A stretch of DNA of 64,000 bases from Kineosporia succinea (GCF_030811555.1 NZ_JAUSQZ010000001.1:4833241-4897240), one strand, 5' to 3'; positions 18,003 through 31,883 are shown, numbered from the stretch's first letter. Program-made: numbers and translations. The notes: generated from the sequence alone by a model not told the origin.

Positions 18003-18157
18003 CGCTCACCGCCCACGCGAGGCGAGCCGGCGACGCCTGACTTTCGCGGCCCGCGGTCCCTGGGCCCGCGGCTCCTTGGCCACGCGGCCCTGCGGCTCCT
18101 CGGCCCGCGGCCCCTCGGCCCTGCGGCTCCGCCGCACTTGGCTTTTCCGCCTTGCAG

Positions 18158-18202
18158 CCCTGCAGCCCTCGGCCCTGCAGCCCTCGGCCCTGCAGCCCTC
18201 GG
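18158..18202. repeat. Three tandem 15-bp repeats
   Basis: CCCTGCAGCCCTCGG is repeated exactly three times, inside a longer stretch (18060-18240) of looser copies of GGCCC(T/G)(C/G)GGC-type units. No spacers are present, so it is not CRISPR. It lies between the HelD gene and the rrn promoter. Confidence 0.8.
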
Positions 18203-18277
18203 TTTGTGGGCCCTCGGTCCCTCGGTTTCGTGGTCCCGTGGTTCATACCCGTCGCGCGACCTGGCCCCAGGGAAATC

Positions 18278-18315
18278 CGCGGTGCTTTCGATTATCGATA
18301 ATCGAAAGCACCGCG
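18278..18315. repeat. 38-bp perfect palindrome
   Basis: The 19-bp arm CGCGGTGCTTTCGATTATC is followed directly by its exact reverse complement, with no loop and ATCGAT at the centre. GC-rich ends enclose an AT-rich core. It could be a cruciform, a dimeric protein operator or the tight hairpin of a terminator for the HelD transcript; no T-tract follows. The region around it is otherwise GC-rich and repetitive. Confidence 0.9.
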
Positions 18316-18962
18316 AATCTCGTGCCTGGCTGCGCTGCGGTGCCTTCTGCTGACAACCCCCAATGAGGGACGCCCCGGTCGCCACCCGGGGGCGGTACGG
18401 GTGCCGGTCGGGTCGCCAGTGCGGTCGTTACTGCGGTCGTCACTGCGTGTGGCTGGCGTGTGGCTGGCGTGTGGAGGGTGCCGTGTAGGGGTGCGTGGCG
18501 GGGATGCGTAACCGACTCGTGGGTGCGGGATGCATGTAGTGCGTGCGTGTAGCGGGACGTGGTGCGGATACCTGGGAGGGGACGCGTGGTGGTGGGACGC
18601 GTGGGTAAGGGACGCGTCATCGTGATGCAGCGTCCTGAACCGGGAGGGTTGCCGGGAGGGTTGAGGGGCGTGGAGGCGTCGAGCTACCGATTCCGGACTG
18701 TGACCGGCGTCGCGTGCCGATGGTCACCGGCGCGTCAGAACGCTGGTAATGTTCTCCAAGGGTTTTTCGCCGGTCACAGCCGTGAACAGCGAGCACCGCA
18801 GGAGCACCGGACACCAAGTGGCCGGTCCTGGGTCGTGAACCTTCCTCTTTGATCAAGGCATGAGTAGATGCTGGCGCGCCCTTGCGGGTGGGCTCTATTC
18901 GCCATGTCCTGCCGATTGAGGGGAGAGCTCTATCTTCGGTGAAATTCGCTGGAATGGCGGAT

Positions 18963-18992
18963 TTGACCGGGGCGCTGGAAACGCTCTAATGT
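18963..18992 (+). promoter_or_regulatory. Probable rrn promoter
   Basis: TTGACC at 18963-18968 and TAATGT at 18987-18992 with an 18-bp spacer, a good housekeeping-sigma promoter about 240 bases before mature 16S. A weaker upstream copy with TAATGT at 18747-18752 may be a second rrn promoter. Confidence 0.65.
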
Positions 18993-19231
18993 TTAACACG
19001 TCGCCAGGACGGAACGCCGAAAGGCAGGAAGTTCTGAGCGTCCGCTCCTTGAGAACTCAACAGTGCATCTGAACAACCGATGCCAAATGATTGTCCCGAT
19101 TGGGATGGTCTCTGGCTAATGGTCTTCGGTTCTGCAGGTCATCGACCCCCGTCGGTGGTCTGGGTAACGGGATCGGAGTTGTTGGTCAGGATTCTTGCAA
19201 CACTTCGCAATGGCTTTCGTTAGAAAGTTTA

Positions 19232-24295
<5,064 letters not shown>

Positions 24296-24396
24296 TCACT
24301 CGTTGAGTTGAGCGCGTAAAGATTGTTCACGTCCACTATGCGGTTCACGGGAAACGACCACGCCCACCCACGAGGGTGGCTGGTTGTGCCGGTAGA

Positions 24397-24514
24397 GTTA
24401 CGGCGATCATAGCGGCAGGGAAACGCCCGGTCTCATTCCGAACCCGGAAGCTAAGCCTGCCTGCGCCGATGGTACTGCACTGGTTACGGTGTGGGAGAGT
24501 AGGACATCGCCGGA
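24397..24514 (+). rRNA. rrf: 5S ribosomal RNA
   Basis: About 118 nt starting GTTACGGCGATCATAGCGGC. It contains CATTCCGAACCCGGAAGCTA and GGGAGAGTAGGACATCGCCG, the conserved 5S loops. It follows 23S after about 100 bases. Confidence 0.95.
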
Positions 24515-24528
24515 CAATCATTGAAAGA

Positions 24529-24589
24529 CAGAAGTGGCGGCCCCCGCCCAGCCTGAAAAAGGCTGGAGCGGCGCGGGCCGCCACTTCTG
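24529..24589 (+). terminator. rrn operon terminator
   Basis: A 15-bp outer stem (CAGAAGTGGCGGCCC pairing with its complement) encloses a second hairpin (CAGCCTGAAAAAGGCTG). It starts about 15 bases after 5S. The double-stem shape and position fit the end of the rrn transcript. Confidence 0.8.
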
Positions 24590-24615
24590 CGTTTGCCGAC
24601 CGAGAATAGTGCGGA

Positions 24616-24996
24616 TCAGCAGGCGTAGATGTATGTGGCGTCGGTGTAGGTGGTTCCCCGCACCAGCAGCACATGAGTATTGCTGCCGCAACTGCCCGAG
24701 ATGACGTTGCCGCCGCCCGACGCCTGCCGCACCAGGGCCGGGTTCAGCAGGGCGTGCACCTGAACCGAGAAGACGTCACCCGCGTAGAGTTTCGTGGCGA
24801 CGCAGGTGTCGGCCCTTCCGCTGTAGACGGCAAATCCCCTGGTCAGGTCGTTGACGTGAAAGGTGACCTGGGGGTTGCTGTTGCAGAGCCGAACATTCAC
24901 CTCAGCCACGGCCTGGGCCGACTGCGCGCCGGCGACCGTTCCGGCGGTGGCCAGGAGCACCGAGGTCAGGGCGACTGCCATACGTTTCAGGTTCAC
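24616..24996 (-). CDS. Small secreted protein, unknown function
   Basis: 126 residues from the GTG at 24996, which has GGAG five bases upstream. A Sec signal peptide (NLKRMAVALTSVLLATAG, cleavage after about AQSAQA) is followed by a beta-rich domain with four Cys (VRLCNSNP, ADTCVATK, ISGSCGSN, YIYAC) that could form two disulfides. No family recognised. The frame continues upstream without domain-like text, so the shorter start is preferred. Confidence 0.65.
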   Translation of the reverse strand: MNLKRMAVALTSVLLATAGTVAGAQSAQAVAEVNVRLCNSNPQVTFHVNDLTRGFAVYSGRADTCVATKLYAGDVFSVQVHALLNPALVRQASGGGNVISGSCGSNTHVLLVRGTTYTDATYIYAC

Positions 24997-25070
24997 GCAC
25001 ACTCCGATCAGAGATCCGGCTCGAGCTTCCAGACTGGCTTCGCGCTCTGGATCGCTGCTGAACAACCACT

Positions 25071-25490
25071 TCACCGCCGCGCCGGAAAGACCCGCAGGCT
25101 CCGCGTCAGCACCGGAATCATCACCGCCGCCGGAATCAGGTGCAGTGCGATCAGGGCGATGACCGTGCCCGCGTTGCCGTTCACGAGGAACGGCGGCACC
25201 AGCGAGATCGCCGTCAGCACCACCGTCGTCCCCAGGAAATGTGCCGCAGGACGAGGACTCCAGCGCGCCAGCCCCGCGGCGAGGGCCACGCCGATCAGCG
25301 AGAAGATGCCGGTCATCATGGCGAAGCCGGGCAGCGGGATGGACTCACCACCGTCGGGCAGCTCGAAGTCCACCCCCAGCGCCAGGGCGAGCCCGGCCGC
25401 GAGGGTGTTGACGACCACGGCGACGAGCGTGGCCAGCACACCGGTGCGCACGAGCGGGGACAGGCGTGGGGAAACGGCGGTGGTGTCCAT
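25071..25490 (-). CDS. DUF6069-like four-helix membrane protein
   Basis: 139 residues from the ATG at 25490, with CGGAGGAACC upstream; a longer GTG start at 25523 is less likely. Four hydrophobic segments (about residues 15-40, 60-80, 90-110, 115-135) and the loop PLPGFAMMTGIFSLIGVALA match the small DUF6069 membrane family as I remember it. Function unknown. It lies upstream of the small secreted protein on the same strand. Confidence 0.65.
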   Translation of the reverse strand: MDTTAVSPRLSPLVRTGVLATLVAVVVNTLAAGLALALGVDFELPDGGESIPLPGFAMMTGIFSLIGVALAAGLARWSPRPAAHFLGTTVVLTAISLVPPFLVNGNAGTVIALIALHLIPAAVMIPVLTRSLRVFPARR

Positions 25491-25617
25491 GGCGAGGTTC
25501 CTCCGGCTTCTCGGATCGGTCACGAACTAGGACGTCGGCGAGCCGCCCAAGTCATCGCACCGGGCAAAAGAGACCGGCCCCGCACGAATGGACGCGCGGG
25601 GCCGGACGGTGCTGCGG

Positions 25618-27468
25618 TTACGGGTACGACACCACGTTGCGCGGCGTCGTGTTGCCGGCCGGGTTCGGCACGGCGCCGCCGGTGTTGTTGACGACGTTGC
25701 TGATCGTGCCGACGTCACCGAGGGAGACCGTCAGGATGCTGTGCAGGCTGACGCCTTCCTTGTCCGGCACCTCGAAGCTGTGGTCGAGCTTCACGTCGGG
25801 GTTGCTGTTGAAGAACGCATACGAGCCCCCGCCCCAGAGCTGGTGTTCGGTCACGTCGTCGGCGACCTTGTAGGCGGCGTAACCGTTCTGGGAGCCGTTC
25901 ATCCACGACTTCTGATCGGGCACGTCGTACGGCTTCTCGTTCTGGAAGAAGATCGTCTCGCCGCGGTCACCGTTCCAGACCACCTCGTCCTTCTGGTAGT
26001 GCTCGACGAACAGGCCGGTGGCCAGCACGTCGTCACCGTTCACGAGAAGCCCCGTGTCGCCGGTGTTCACGTCCCAGCCCGTGGCCGCGCCACCGTGGTC
26101 GGCACGCCAGGCCCAGATGTGGTCGATGATCGTGTCGTCGCTGTTCACGGCCAGGGTGGTGGTCGCCTTGCCCTGGACGCTCGAGCCGATCCGGAAGAAC
26201 ACGTCCTGGATGCTGGCCGGGTTCTCGGCGTGATCGGTGTGCGAACCGGCGGTGCCGACCGTCATCAGGGTGTCGCTGTTGGTCGTGCCCGCGTCGAAGG
26301 TCAGGCCGCTGACCGAGACCCCGTCCACGTCAGCGACACTCAGCGCGGTGTTGCCCGCGGTGGGGATCAGCGTCGGGAAACCGATGCCGGTGACGACCGT
26401 GTCGGGCCGGGTGACCTTGACGGTCTCGTCGAGCTCGTAGGTGCCGGGGGTGAAGAACAGGTTCAGGCCCTGCTCGAGCGCCGCGTTGATGCGGGCCGCG
26501 CTGTCACCGGGCTTGGCCACGTAGAACTTGCTCATCGGGATCGACGTGCCCTTGGTGTCCGGCCAGCTCGTGCCGGACGAGTCGTGCTGCAGGGCCGGCA
26601 CGAACACCTGGTACTTGTCGTCGGAGTCGACGTACAGGTACGGCTTCTCCCGCGTGGTCGGCGTGGTCTCGAGCGTGGTGTGCGGCTTGTCCGGGAACGC
26701 GTTGGCCGGAGCGCCCTTCACACCGGAGTAGGTCATGTTCCAGACCCCGCCCTCCCAGGCGCCGATGTCACTGTCGCGGGTGTACCACTGCTGCTGCGAG
26801 CCGGACGAGACCGTGCCGTCGACCTGGCTGTCGGCGAGGTAGCCGCCGCTGGCGTAGCCCTGGCCGTTGTCCTGGTTCGACGGGGCGAGCGTCAGGTTGC
26901 CCTTGACGTGCACGCGGCGCATCGGCGCGGCCTGCGAGACGGCCCAGCGGTTGGTGCCGTCCTCGGGCGCGATCGCCAGGTTCTCCACGCTGCGCCAGAA
27001 GTTCTGGGTGGCGTTGGCGGTGTCGCCGTAGTTCCACCCGGAGTCCACGTTGATCGCGCCGTTGATCGTGACGTCGTCGGGGTTCAGACCCAGGCCCGCG
27101 ACCGAGGTGTAGAAACCCAGGTTCGCCCAGACACGTCCGTAGGTACCGGGTTTGAACAGGAAGGCGTAGCGCTGGTCGCCGAACTGCGCGGTGGGGTTGT
27201 TCTCCTGCGCGTCGAAGGCCTCGTCGACGGCCGCCTGGATCGTGGCCGCGGACGTGCCCGGGTCGAAGATCTTGACGTTCTCGCCGAAGTCGGGGGTGTC
27301 GGAGGTGGGCAGCTCCTCCGACTCCTCGGCCGCGGAGCTGTTCACGGCGCTGGCCGAACCCATCTGGGTGTAGGCCATGAAGCCCGCGATCAGGGCGAGC
27401 ACGGACGCCATCAGGACGGTCAGGGACCAGCGGCTGCGCAGCCGGCCGGTGTGTGTTGCGGGGGACAC
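25618..27468 (-). CDS. Secreted GH55/pectate-lyase-like right-handed beta-helix protein
   Basis: 616 residues. The GTG start has GAGGAG four bases upstream. The N-terminal signal or anchor (WSLTVLMASVLALIAGFMAY) is followed by a linker rich in Ser/Glu. Two beta-helix halves follow. The first contains ATIQAAVDEAFDAQENN, YAFLFKPGTYG, VAGLGLNPDDVTINGAI and NFWRSVENL. The second begins DSAARINAALEQGLNLFFTP and contains VVTGIGFPTLIP, IIDHIWAWRADHGG and ENTGLL-like turns. This two-lobe pattern is that of glycoside hydrolase family 55 and its relatives, so it may cleave or bind a beta-glucan; the catalytic Glu cannot be assigned by eye. Many database copies carry vague names such as adenylyl cyclase. 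Confidence 0.75.
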   Translation of the reverse strand: MSPATHTGRLRSRWSLTVLMASVLALIAGFMAYTQMGSASAVNSSAAEESEELPTSDTPDFGENVKIFDPGTSAATIQAAVDEAFDAQENNPTAQFGDQRYAFLFKPGTYGRVWANLGFYTSVAGLGLNPDDVTINGAINVDSGWNYGDTANATQNFWRSVENLAIAPEDGTNRWAVSQAAPMRRVHVKGNLTLAPSNQDNGQGYASGGYLADSQVDGTVSSGSQQQWYTRDSDIGAWEGGVWNMTYSGVKGAPANAFPDKPHTTLETTPTTREKPYLYVDSDDKYQVFVPALQHDSSGTSWPDTKGTSIPMSKFYVAKPGDSAARINAALEQGLNLFFTPGTYELDETVKVTRPDTVVTGIGFPTLIPTAGNTALSVADVDGVSVSGLTFDAGTTNSDTLMTVGTAGSHTDHAENPASIQDVFFRIGSSVQGKATTTLAVNSDDTIIDHIWAWRADHGGAATGWDVNTGDTGLLVNGDDVLATGLFVEHYQKDEVVWNGDRGETIFFQNEKPYDVPDQKSWMNGSQNGYAAYKVADDVTEHQLWGGGSYAFFNSNPDVKLDHSFEVPDKEGVSLHSILTVSLGDVGTISNVVNNTGGAVPNPAGNTTPRNVVSYP

Positions 27469-27666
27469 GGGACTCCTCGTGAGCTTGATTCAGGGAAGGC
27501 TCGCCCACGAGCCTGTTGCCCCCACGAAGCACCCGTCAAGGCTGTATACGGCATTTGAGGAGTTCATGACCGTGACGCGAGCCCGGCATGATGTGACGCA
27601 CCCCGAACACCACCGGCCGCCTCCACGTCGCGATCGTGGAAGCGGCTGGTGCGACGGTCAGATCAG

Positions 27667-28395
27667 TCAGCCGAGGCCCGGAACCGCGTCGTCGGTGCTG
27701 TGCACACCCGCGGCGAACTCGGCGATCGTGGCGTCGTCCCACTTCAGCTCGGCCGGGAACTGGAACGTCAGGTCACCGGGCAGCACCAGACCGGTCGAGG
27801 AGTCGGGCCCGTAGATGCCCTCGCCCTTCTCCATGTCCCAGCCGCTGCCCATGAGGTACAGCGTTCCGGTGGCGTCGCCGACCTTGATCGAGCGCTTGTC
27901 CTTGAGATCGTCCAGCGACAGGTCGGGGCTGAGACTGACGTAGATCTTGCCCTCGTAGTTGCTCGGGTCCTGGTTGGCGCCGGGCGGCGCCACGAGCAGC
28001 TCGCTGGTGTTGACGGCCTGCACCTCCCAGCCGTCCGGCACCTTGTCGATGGTGAAGCCGACCGGCTGCTTGCCCGAGTACGACACCAGGGAGATGGCCA
28101 GGTCGGTGGTGTCACTGCTGGAGGACGAGGTGGGCGCCCCGGCCTGGACGGGAGCCTCGGGGTCGGCGGAACCGCCGTTCAGCATCGTCACCGTGACGAT
28201 GCCGGCCGCCGCGGCGGCGATGCCGATCGGGATCAGGAAACGGCGGGTGCGGGCGGAACGCTCACGGGCCTGGCCCTGCTGGGCGCGGGCGAGGTCGGTC
28301 TCGAGCGTCTCGGGGGTCACTCTGGTCATCTCCTCGGGGAGGTCAGCAACGGCTTCGTTCATCAGAGCGCGCAGGTCAGGCACGAAAGGCTCCAT
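27667..28395 (-). CDS. Membrane-anchored anti-sigma-like protein
   Basis: 242 residues. The cytoplasmic N-terminus (PDLRALMNEAVADLPEEM) is followed by one membrane helix (about residues 52-73, FLIPIGIAAAAAGIVTVTML) and an extracellular domain. The start lies 20 bases inside the 3' end of the sigma gene, so both are made from one mRNA. This layout is typical of SigE-family sigma/anti-sigma pairs in actinomycetes, but no ZAS zinc motif is seen, so the interaction is inferred from context. Confidence 0.7.
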   Translation of the reverse strand: MEPFVPDLRALMNEAVADLPEEMTRVTPETLETDLARAQQGQARERSARTRRFLIPIGIAAAAAGIVTVTMLNGGSADPEAPVQAGAPTSSSSSDTTDLAISLVSYSGKQPVGFTIDKVPDGWEVQAVNTSELLVAPPGANQDPSNYEGKIYVSLSPDLSLDDLKDKRSIKVGDATGTLYLMGSGWDMEKGEGIYGPDSSTGLVLPGDLTFQFPAELKWDDATIAEFAAGVHSTDDAVPGLG

Positions 28396-28912
28396 TCGGA
28401 CGCAGAGGGGTGGGGGACAGCCGCGCGGACATTCCCCGGCGCAGCTTCGTGAGGGCGCGTGCGGCCTGGCTCTTGACCGTCCCGCCGGAGCAGGACAGAG
28501 CCTCCGCGGTCTCCTCGACGTTCAGGTCGTGGAAGTACCGCAGCACGAGCACCGCACGCATCCGGGGCGGCAGCTCCCGCAACCCGGCGTACAGCGCCTC
28601 CGTGCGCACGTCCGGGTCGGCGTCCTCGAACGGCATGAACGACGACACGGAGTCGGGGATCTCCTCCGTGACCTGCTCCCGGTGCCAGGGCCGGCGCTTC
28701 TCGTCGATCAGGGCGTTCACCAGGCATCGGCGGACGTACGCGTCGGGATTGCGCGCGGCCCGGAAGGCCGCCCACCGCACGTACAGCTGCGTCAGCGTGG
28801 TCTGCGTGAGGTCCTCGGCCAGGTGCCGGTCGCCCGCCGTCAGCAGCACGGCGGTCCGCACCAGGTGGCCCCGGCGTTCGGCGACGAAGGCCAGGAACTC
28901 CTCGTCCCTCAT
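28376..28912 (-). CDS. ECF RNA polymerase sigma factor, SigE family
   Basis: 178 residues. Region 2 is at residues 1-75 (EFLAFVAERRGHLVRTAVLL, HLAEDLTQTTLTQLYVRW, AYVRRCLVNALIDEKRRP). Region 4 is at about 108-165 (LRELPPRMRAVLVLRYFHDL, VEETAEALSCSGGTVKSQAA). It directs RNA polymerase to a small regulon, probably including its own promoter. It is encoded with the overlapping membrane anti-sigma gene, so an envelope signal is likely. Start ATG 28912 follows GCAGGAGAAAGC. Confidence 0.9.
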   Translation of the reverse strand: MRDEEFLAFVAERRGHLVRTAVLLTAGDRHLAEDLTQTTLTQLYVRWAAFRAARNPDAYVRRCLVNALIDEKRRPWHREQVTEEIPDSVSSFMPFEDADPDVRTEALYAGLRELPPRMRAVLVLRYFHDLNVEETAEALSCSGGTVKSQAARALTKLRRGMSARLSPTPLRPNGAFRA

Positions 28913-28997
28913 GCTTTCTCCTGCTTGCTCATGTCTGGAACGACGGAACCGGAAATGAGCGGGGTTGCATCGGCTCCCAGAAGTTTTCCGGACGTGA

Positions 28998-29918
28998 CTA
29001 CCGGTACCCGGTCACGTCGGCCGGCCTGCCCGGGTCCTGCACCTCCACCAGGTAGCGCCACGCGTCCGGCTGCGACCCGTCGAGGTCGGTGAACCCGTAC
29101 TCCTGCGCGAGCTGCCCGCTGGACAGGGACTGACCGTTCCAGCGCGCCCTCTCCGGATCGGCGGCCAGCGCGGCCACGGCCCGGCCGGTGTAGCGCGGGG
29201 TCTCGGAGATCTCGAAGTGCGCCTCCTTGGCCAGGGCGTCACGCCAGTTCTGCTCACCCACCTCGTAGGCGTCGAGCATGATCTCGGACCGCATCCAGCC
29301 CGGGCTGAGCGAAACCGAGGTGGCACCGTGCTTTTTCAGGTCTTGGGCGTGTGACCAGCCCATCCGGTTCACGCCGACCTTGGCCAGGTCGTAGAACGGG
29401 TTGAGGCGGTAGTTCGTGGCGTTGTACTCGGCCGTGCCGTCGGTGACCTCGACCAGCAGCCCGCCCGGGTTCTCGATGAGCAGCGGCAGGGCGAAGTGCG
29501 CGGTGACCAGGTGGGTGTCGATGGCCAGGTGCAGCAGGCGCAGGCCGTTGGTCAGGTCGTGCTCCCAGACCGGCTTGTTCCACTCGAAAAGGTTCTCACC
29601 GCCCCAGATGTCGTTGACCAGCACGTCGAGCCGGCCGGGCCCGGAGCGGATCGTGGCGACCAGCGCCTCGACGGCCGCGTGGTCGAGATGGTCGGTGGGC
29701 ACGGCGATCCCGGTGCCGCCGGCGGCCGTGACGAGTTCGGCGGTCTCCTCGATCGTCTCGGGACGGCCGTACTCCGAGGGTTTCTCGCGCGTGGTGCGCC
29801 CGGTGCAGTAGACGGTGGCCCCGGCGGCGCCGAGCTCGACGGCGATGCCGCGGCCCGCCCCTCGCGTCGCTCCGGCCACGAGAGCAACCTTGCCCTGCAA
29901 TGCCTGCGAACCAGTCAT
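28998..29918 (-). CDS. Short-chain dehydrogenase/reductase
   Basis: 306 residues from the ATG at 29918. The Rossmann motif is VAGATRGAGRGIAVEL (TGxxxGxG type); CTGRTTR suggests NADP preference. NDIWGG replaces the usual NNAG, and the catalytic Tyr-Lys appears in YDLAKVGVNRM. SPGWMRSEIM follows. It resembles SDR proteins annotated as DHRS1-like. Substrate unknown. It is divergent from the broken MarR gene, 33 bases apart start to start, so that regulator may once have controlled it. Confidence 0.85.
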   Translation of the reverse strand: MTGSQALQGKVALVAGATRGAGRGIAVELGAAGATVYCTGRTTREKPSEYGRPETIEETAELVTAAGGTGIAVPTDHLDHAAVEALVATIRSGPGRLDVLVNDIWGGENLFEWNKPVWEHDLTNGLRLLHLAIDTHLVTAHFALPLLIENPGGLLVEVTDGTAEYNATNYRLNPFYDLAKVGVNRMGWSHAQDLKKHGATSVSLSPGWMRSEIMLDAYEVGEQNWRDALAKEAHFEISETPRYTGRAVAALAADPERARWNGQSLSSGQLAQEYGFTDLDGSQPDAWRYLVEVQDPGRPADVTGYR

Positions 29919-29951
29919 GCCCCCACCCTGCCGGACTGGAATACTGTTGTC

Positions 29952-30334
29952 ATGCACGATCCCCAGTCCCGGCAGTTCGTCGAACGTTTCGCCGACTCCT
30001 GGCGGCCACCGGTGCCTCCCGCATCGAAGGGCTGATCGTGGGTTACCTGCTGGTCGACGAGTCCGAGGGGGTCAGCCCGAGCGAGCTCGCCGAGCAGCTG
30101 GGCGTCAGTGCCGGTTCGGTGTCGGGTTACACGCGGGCGCTGGTCGAGCGGGGTTTCGTGCGGCGTGCGGGCGAGCGATCGCACTACAGCGTGATGGACG
30201 AAGACGTCTGGGCCGGCTTCCTGGCGGCCGAGCAGCAGTATCTGGCCAGCCGGCTCACACTGGCCGAGCAGACGCTGCCCCACGTCACCGAGGGCACCCG
30301 GGCCTGGCACCGGGTGCGCAACATGCGTGACTAC
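29952..30334 (+). pseudogene. MarR/GbsR-type regulator, frameshifted and 3'-truncated
   Basis: The ATG frame reads MHDPQSRQFVERFADSW. The homology then continues in another frame with LAATGASRIEGLIVGYLLVD, SPSELAEQLGVSAGSVSGYT and ALVERGFVRRAGERSHYSV, a winged helix of the GbsR/MarR type. A loss of four bases at 30000-30004 (TGGC where TGGCTGGC is expected) explains the shift. The C-terminus stops at NMRDY and the sequence passes directly into the 3' end of the ABC ATPase on the other strand. Both changes should abolish function. Confidence 0.75.
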
Positions 30335-30747
30335 TGGCCCCCGGACAGGTCGGTCAGCAGCCGGTCGCCCAGCCCGTCCACCCCGGTGGCGGCCATGGCC
30401 TCCTCGACCACCGCCGCGTCCCCCGGTAGCCACTGCCGCAGCAGCGAGTGGTAGGGATGCCGGCCCCGCGCGACCAGGTCGCGCACCCGCAGCGACTCCG
30501 GGGCGATCGGGTGCTGGGGGAGTGAGGCGACCTGCCGGGCAAAGGCTTTGGGACGCAGGGAGCGCACGTCGGCGCCGTCGAGCAGGACCCGCCCGGCGTC
30601 GGGCCGCAGCACCCGGGCGAGGGCCTCGAGCAGGGTGGACCTGCCGCAGCCGTTCGGCCTGATGACGGCGGTGAACTCGCCGTCGGGCACGGTGAACGTC
30701 AGGTACGCGGCCAGCTGGGCTGCCGCGTCCCTCAGCTCGACGCTCAC
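30331..30747 (-). pseudogene. Iron-siderophore ABC transporter ATPase, truncated
   Basis: 139 codons remain. [20 protein letters not shown] is the Walker A region with two suspicious changes: Arg for Gly before PNG, and GRST where GKST is needed. The Q-loop ([19 protein letters not shown]) and the signature LSGGQ are present, and a TAG follows at once, so Walker B and the H-loop are gone. An FecE/FhuC-type ATPase is about 260 residues. It cannot hydrolyse ATP as written. Confidence 0.8.
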
Positions 30748-31261
30748 TCAGCGGGGTGTTGATCGTGGTGATCAGCTTCTCGGCGTCGTCGGCCTGGCCC
30801 AGGGCCCGGCCGATGGTGCGGATCTGCTCGTCCCAGGTGATGGTCCAGGCCACCTCGGGGTACGCGATGGTGGATGCGATGTCCTTGAGCACGTCGTACT
30901 GCTCCTGGGTGACACTCGACCAGGGCGCCAGGATCAGGTCGGGCTCGCGGTCGACGATCGACTCCATGTCGAGCTCGGTGGCGCCGGTGAACTGCTTCGG
31001 CAGCGCGGCGCCCTTCTTCGTCACCGCCTCGTAGATCCACGGCATGTACCCGGTGTCGTCGCTGCCCCAGGGGTACTCCTCGATACCGACGGGCACGGTG
31101 CCGAGGGCGATCGCGGTCTCAATGGAGCCCTGGCCGAGGGTGACGGTGCGCTCGGGCTCGGCCTCGATCTCGGCGGCGCCCAGGGCGTGGGTGATGCTGA
31201 CGGGTTCGAAGCATCTGAAATTTGTGAGTCGTGTAGGTAGGACATTGTGTAGGTGCTTCAC
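30748..31261 (-). pseudogene. Iron-siderophore ABC transporter binding protein, fragment
   Basis: The frame carries FecB/FepB-type text: ITHALGAAEIEAEPERTVTL, GTVPVGIEEYPWG, GATELDMESIVDREPDLILA and DEQIRTIGRALGQADDAEKL. It begins without a signal peptide or lipobox (the first 20 residues look unrelated) and homology ends near ITTINTPL, where it runs into the ATPase gene in another frame. About half of a normal 330-residue protein is left. The permease genes expected between binding protein and ATPase are absent, so the operon has lost its middle. Confidence 0.75.
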
Positions 31262-31280
31262 TATCGCCTACAGTGCCGGT

Positions 31281-31883
31281 ATGACCACGTCGCTGATGGC
31301 CCGGGCCGGCCGGATGGAGGCCGGTGGGTGGGTGAGCCTGTACCGCTGGATCTTTCGCAGGCCACGGACGTCGGCCGGTGCCACGGCGTTCGCCTACACG
31401 ATGCCGACGGTGGCGCTGTACTGGGCGTTCATCGGGGTGTCGGCGGCCGAGACGATCGGCGTCGACTTCCTGCTGCACCGCTGGCCGGTCGCGCGGGTGA
31501 TCCTGCTGGTGCTGGGCCTGTGGGGTGTGATCTTCATGCTCGGGATGCTGGCGAGCATGAAGGTGAACCCGCACGAGGCCGGGCCGGACGGGCTGGTCGT
31601 GCGCAACGGGGTGATGTTCAGTGCGCGTCTCGGCTGGGCGGACATGGCCGGGATCTCGCTCCAGGTCACGAATCTCGACACGTCGAAGACGTTCCAGATG
31701 CTCGGCGGGGTGCTGCACGTCGCGGTCACCAGCCAGACCAACCTGCACGTGGAGCTGCGGGAGCCGGTGGTGGTGAGCCTGCCCGACCGCGACGAGGAGA
31801 TCACGTCGCTGCGGTTCTGGGCCGATGATCCGCAGGCGCTGCTGGCGCTGGCGAGGCAGTATCGCAAAGATCCCGTCCGGTGA
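31281..31883 (+). CDS. Membrane protein with PH-like C-terminal domain, unknown function
   Basis: 200 residues. Two hydrophobic segments (about residues 36-58, ATAFAYTMPTVALYWAF, and 72-92, RVILLVLGLWGVIFMLG) are followed by a cytoplasmic or external beta domain (GPDGLVVRNGVMFSARLGWA, ISLQVTNLDTSKTF) that looks like a bacterial PH/DUF fold. The start ATG is 20 bases from the divergent siderophore remnant. Its last codons overlap the next gene's GTG by 4 bases, so it is co-translated with the MarR regulator. Confidence 0.7.
   Translation: MTTSLMARAGRMEAGGWVSLYRWIFRRPRTSAGATAFAYTMPTVALYWAFIGVSAAETIGVDFLLHRWPVARVILLVLGLWGVIFMLGMLASMKVNPHEAGPDGLVVRNGVMFSARLGWADMAGISLQVTNLDTSKTFQMLGGVLHVAVTSQTNLHVELREPVVVSLPDRDEEITSLRFWADDPQALLALARQYRKDPVR

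Larger units (their letters stand above)
18003..19231 (+). other. Non-coding rrn upstream region
   Basis: About 1.2 kb without a supportable gene. It holds GC-rich short repeats (18060-18240), a 38-bp palindrome (18278-18315), short direct repeats of GTGTGGCTGGC near 18450-18475, promoter-like elements near 18747 and 18963, and the leader of pre-16S rRNA. Open frames here are low-complexity and overlap on both strands. Confidence 0.7.

Noticed and set aside
18158-18202. CRISPR-like repeats
   Set aside because: The units touch without spacers, and no cas genes are present.
25588-27558. Plus-strand 656-codon frame
   Set aside because: Antisense to the GH55-like protein, no domain text.
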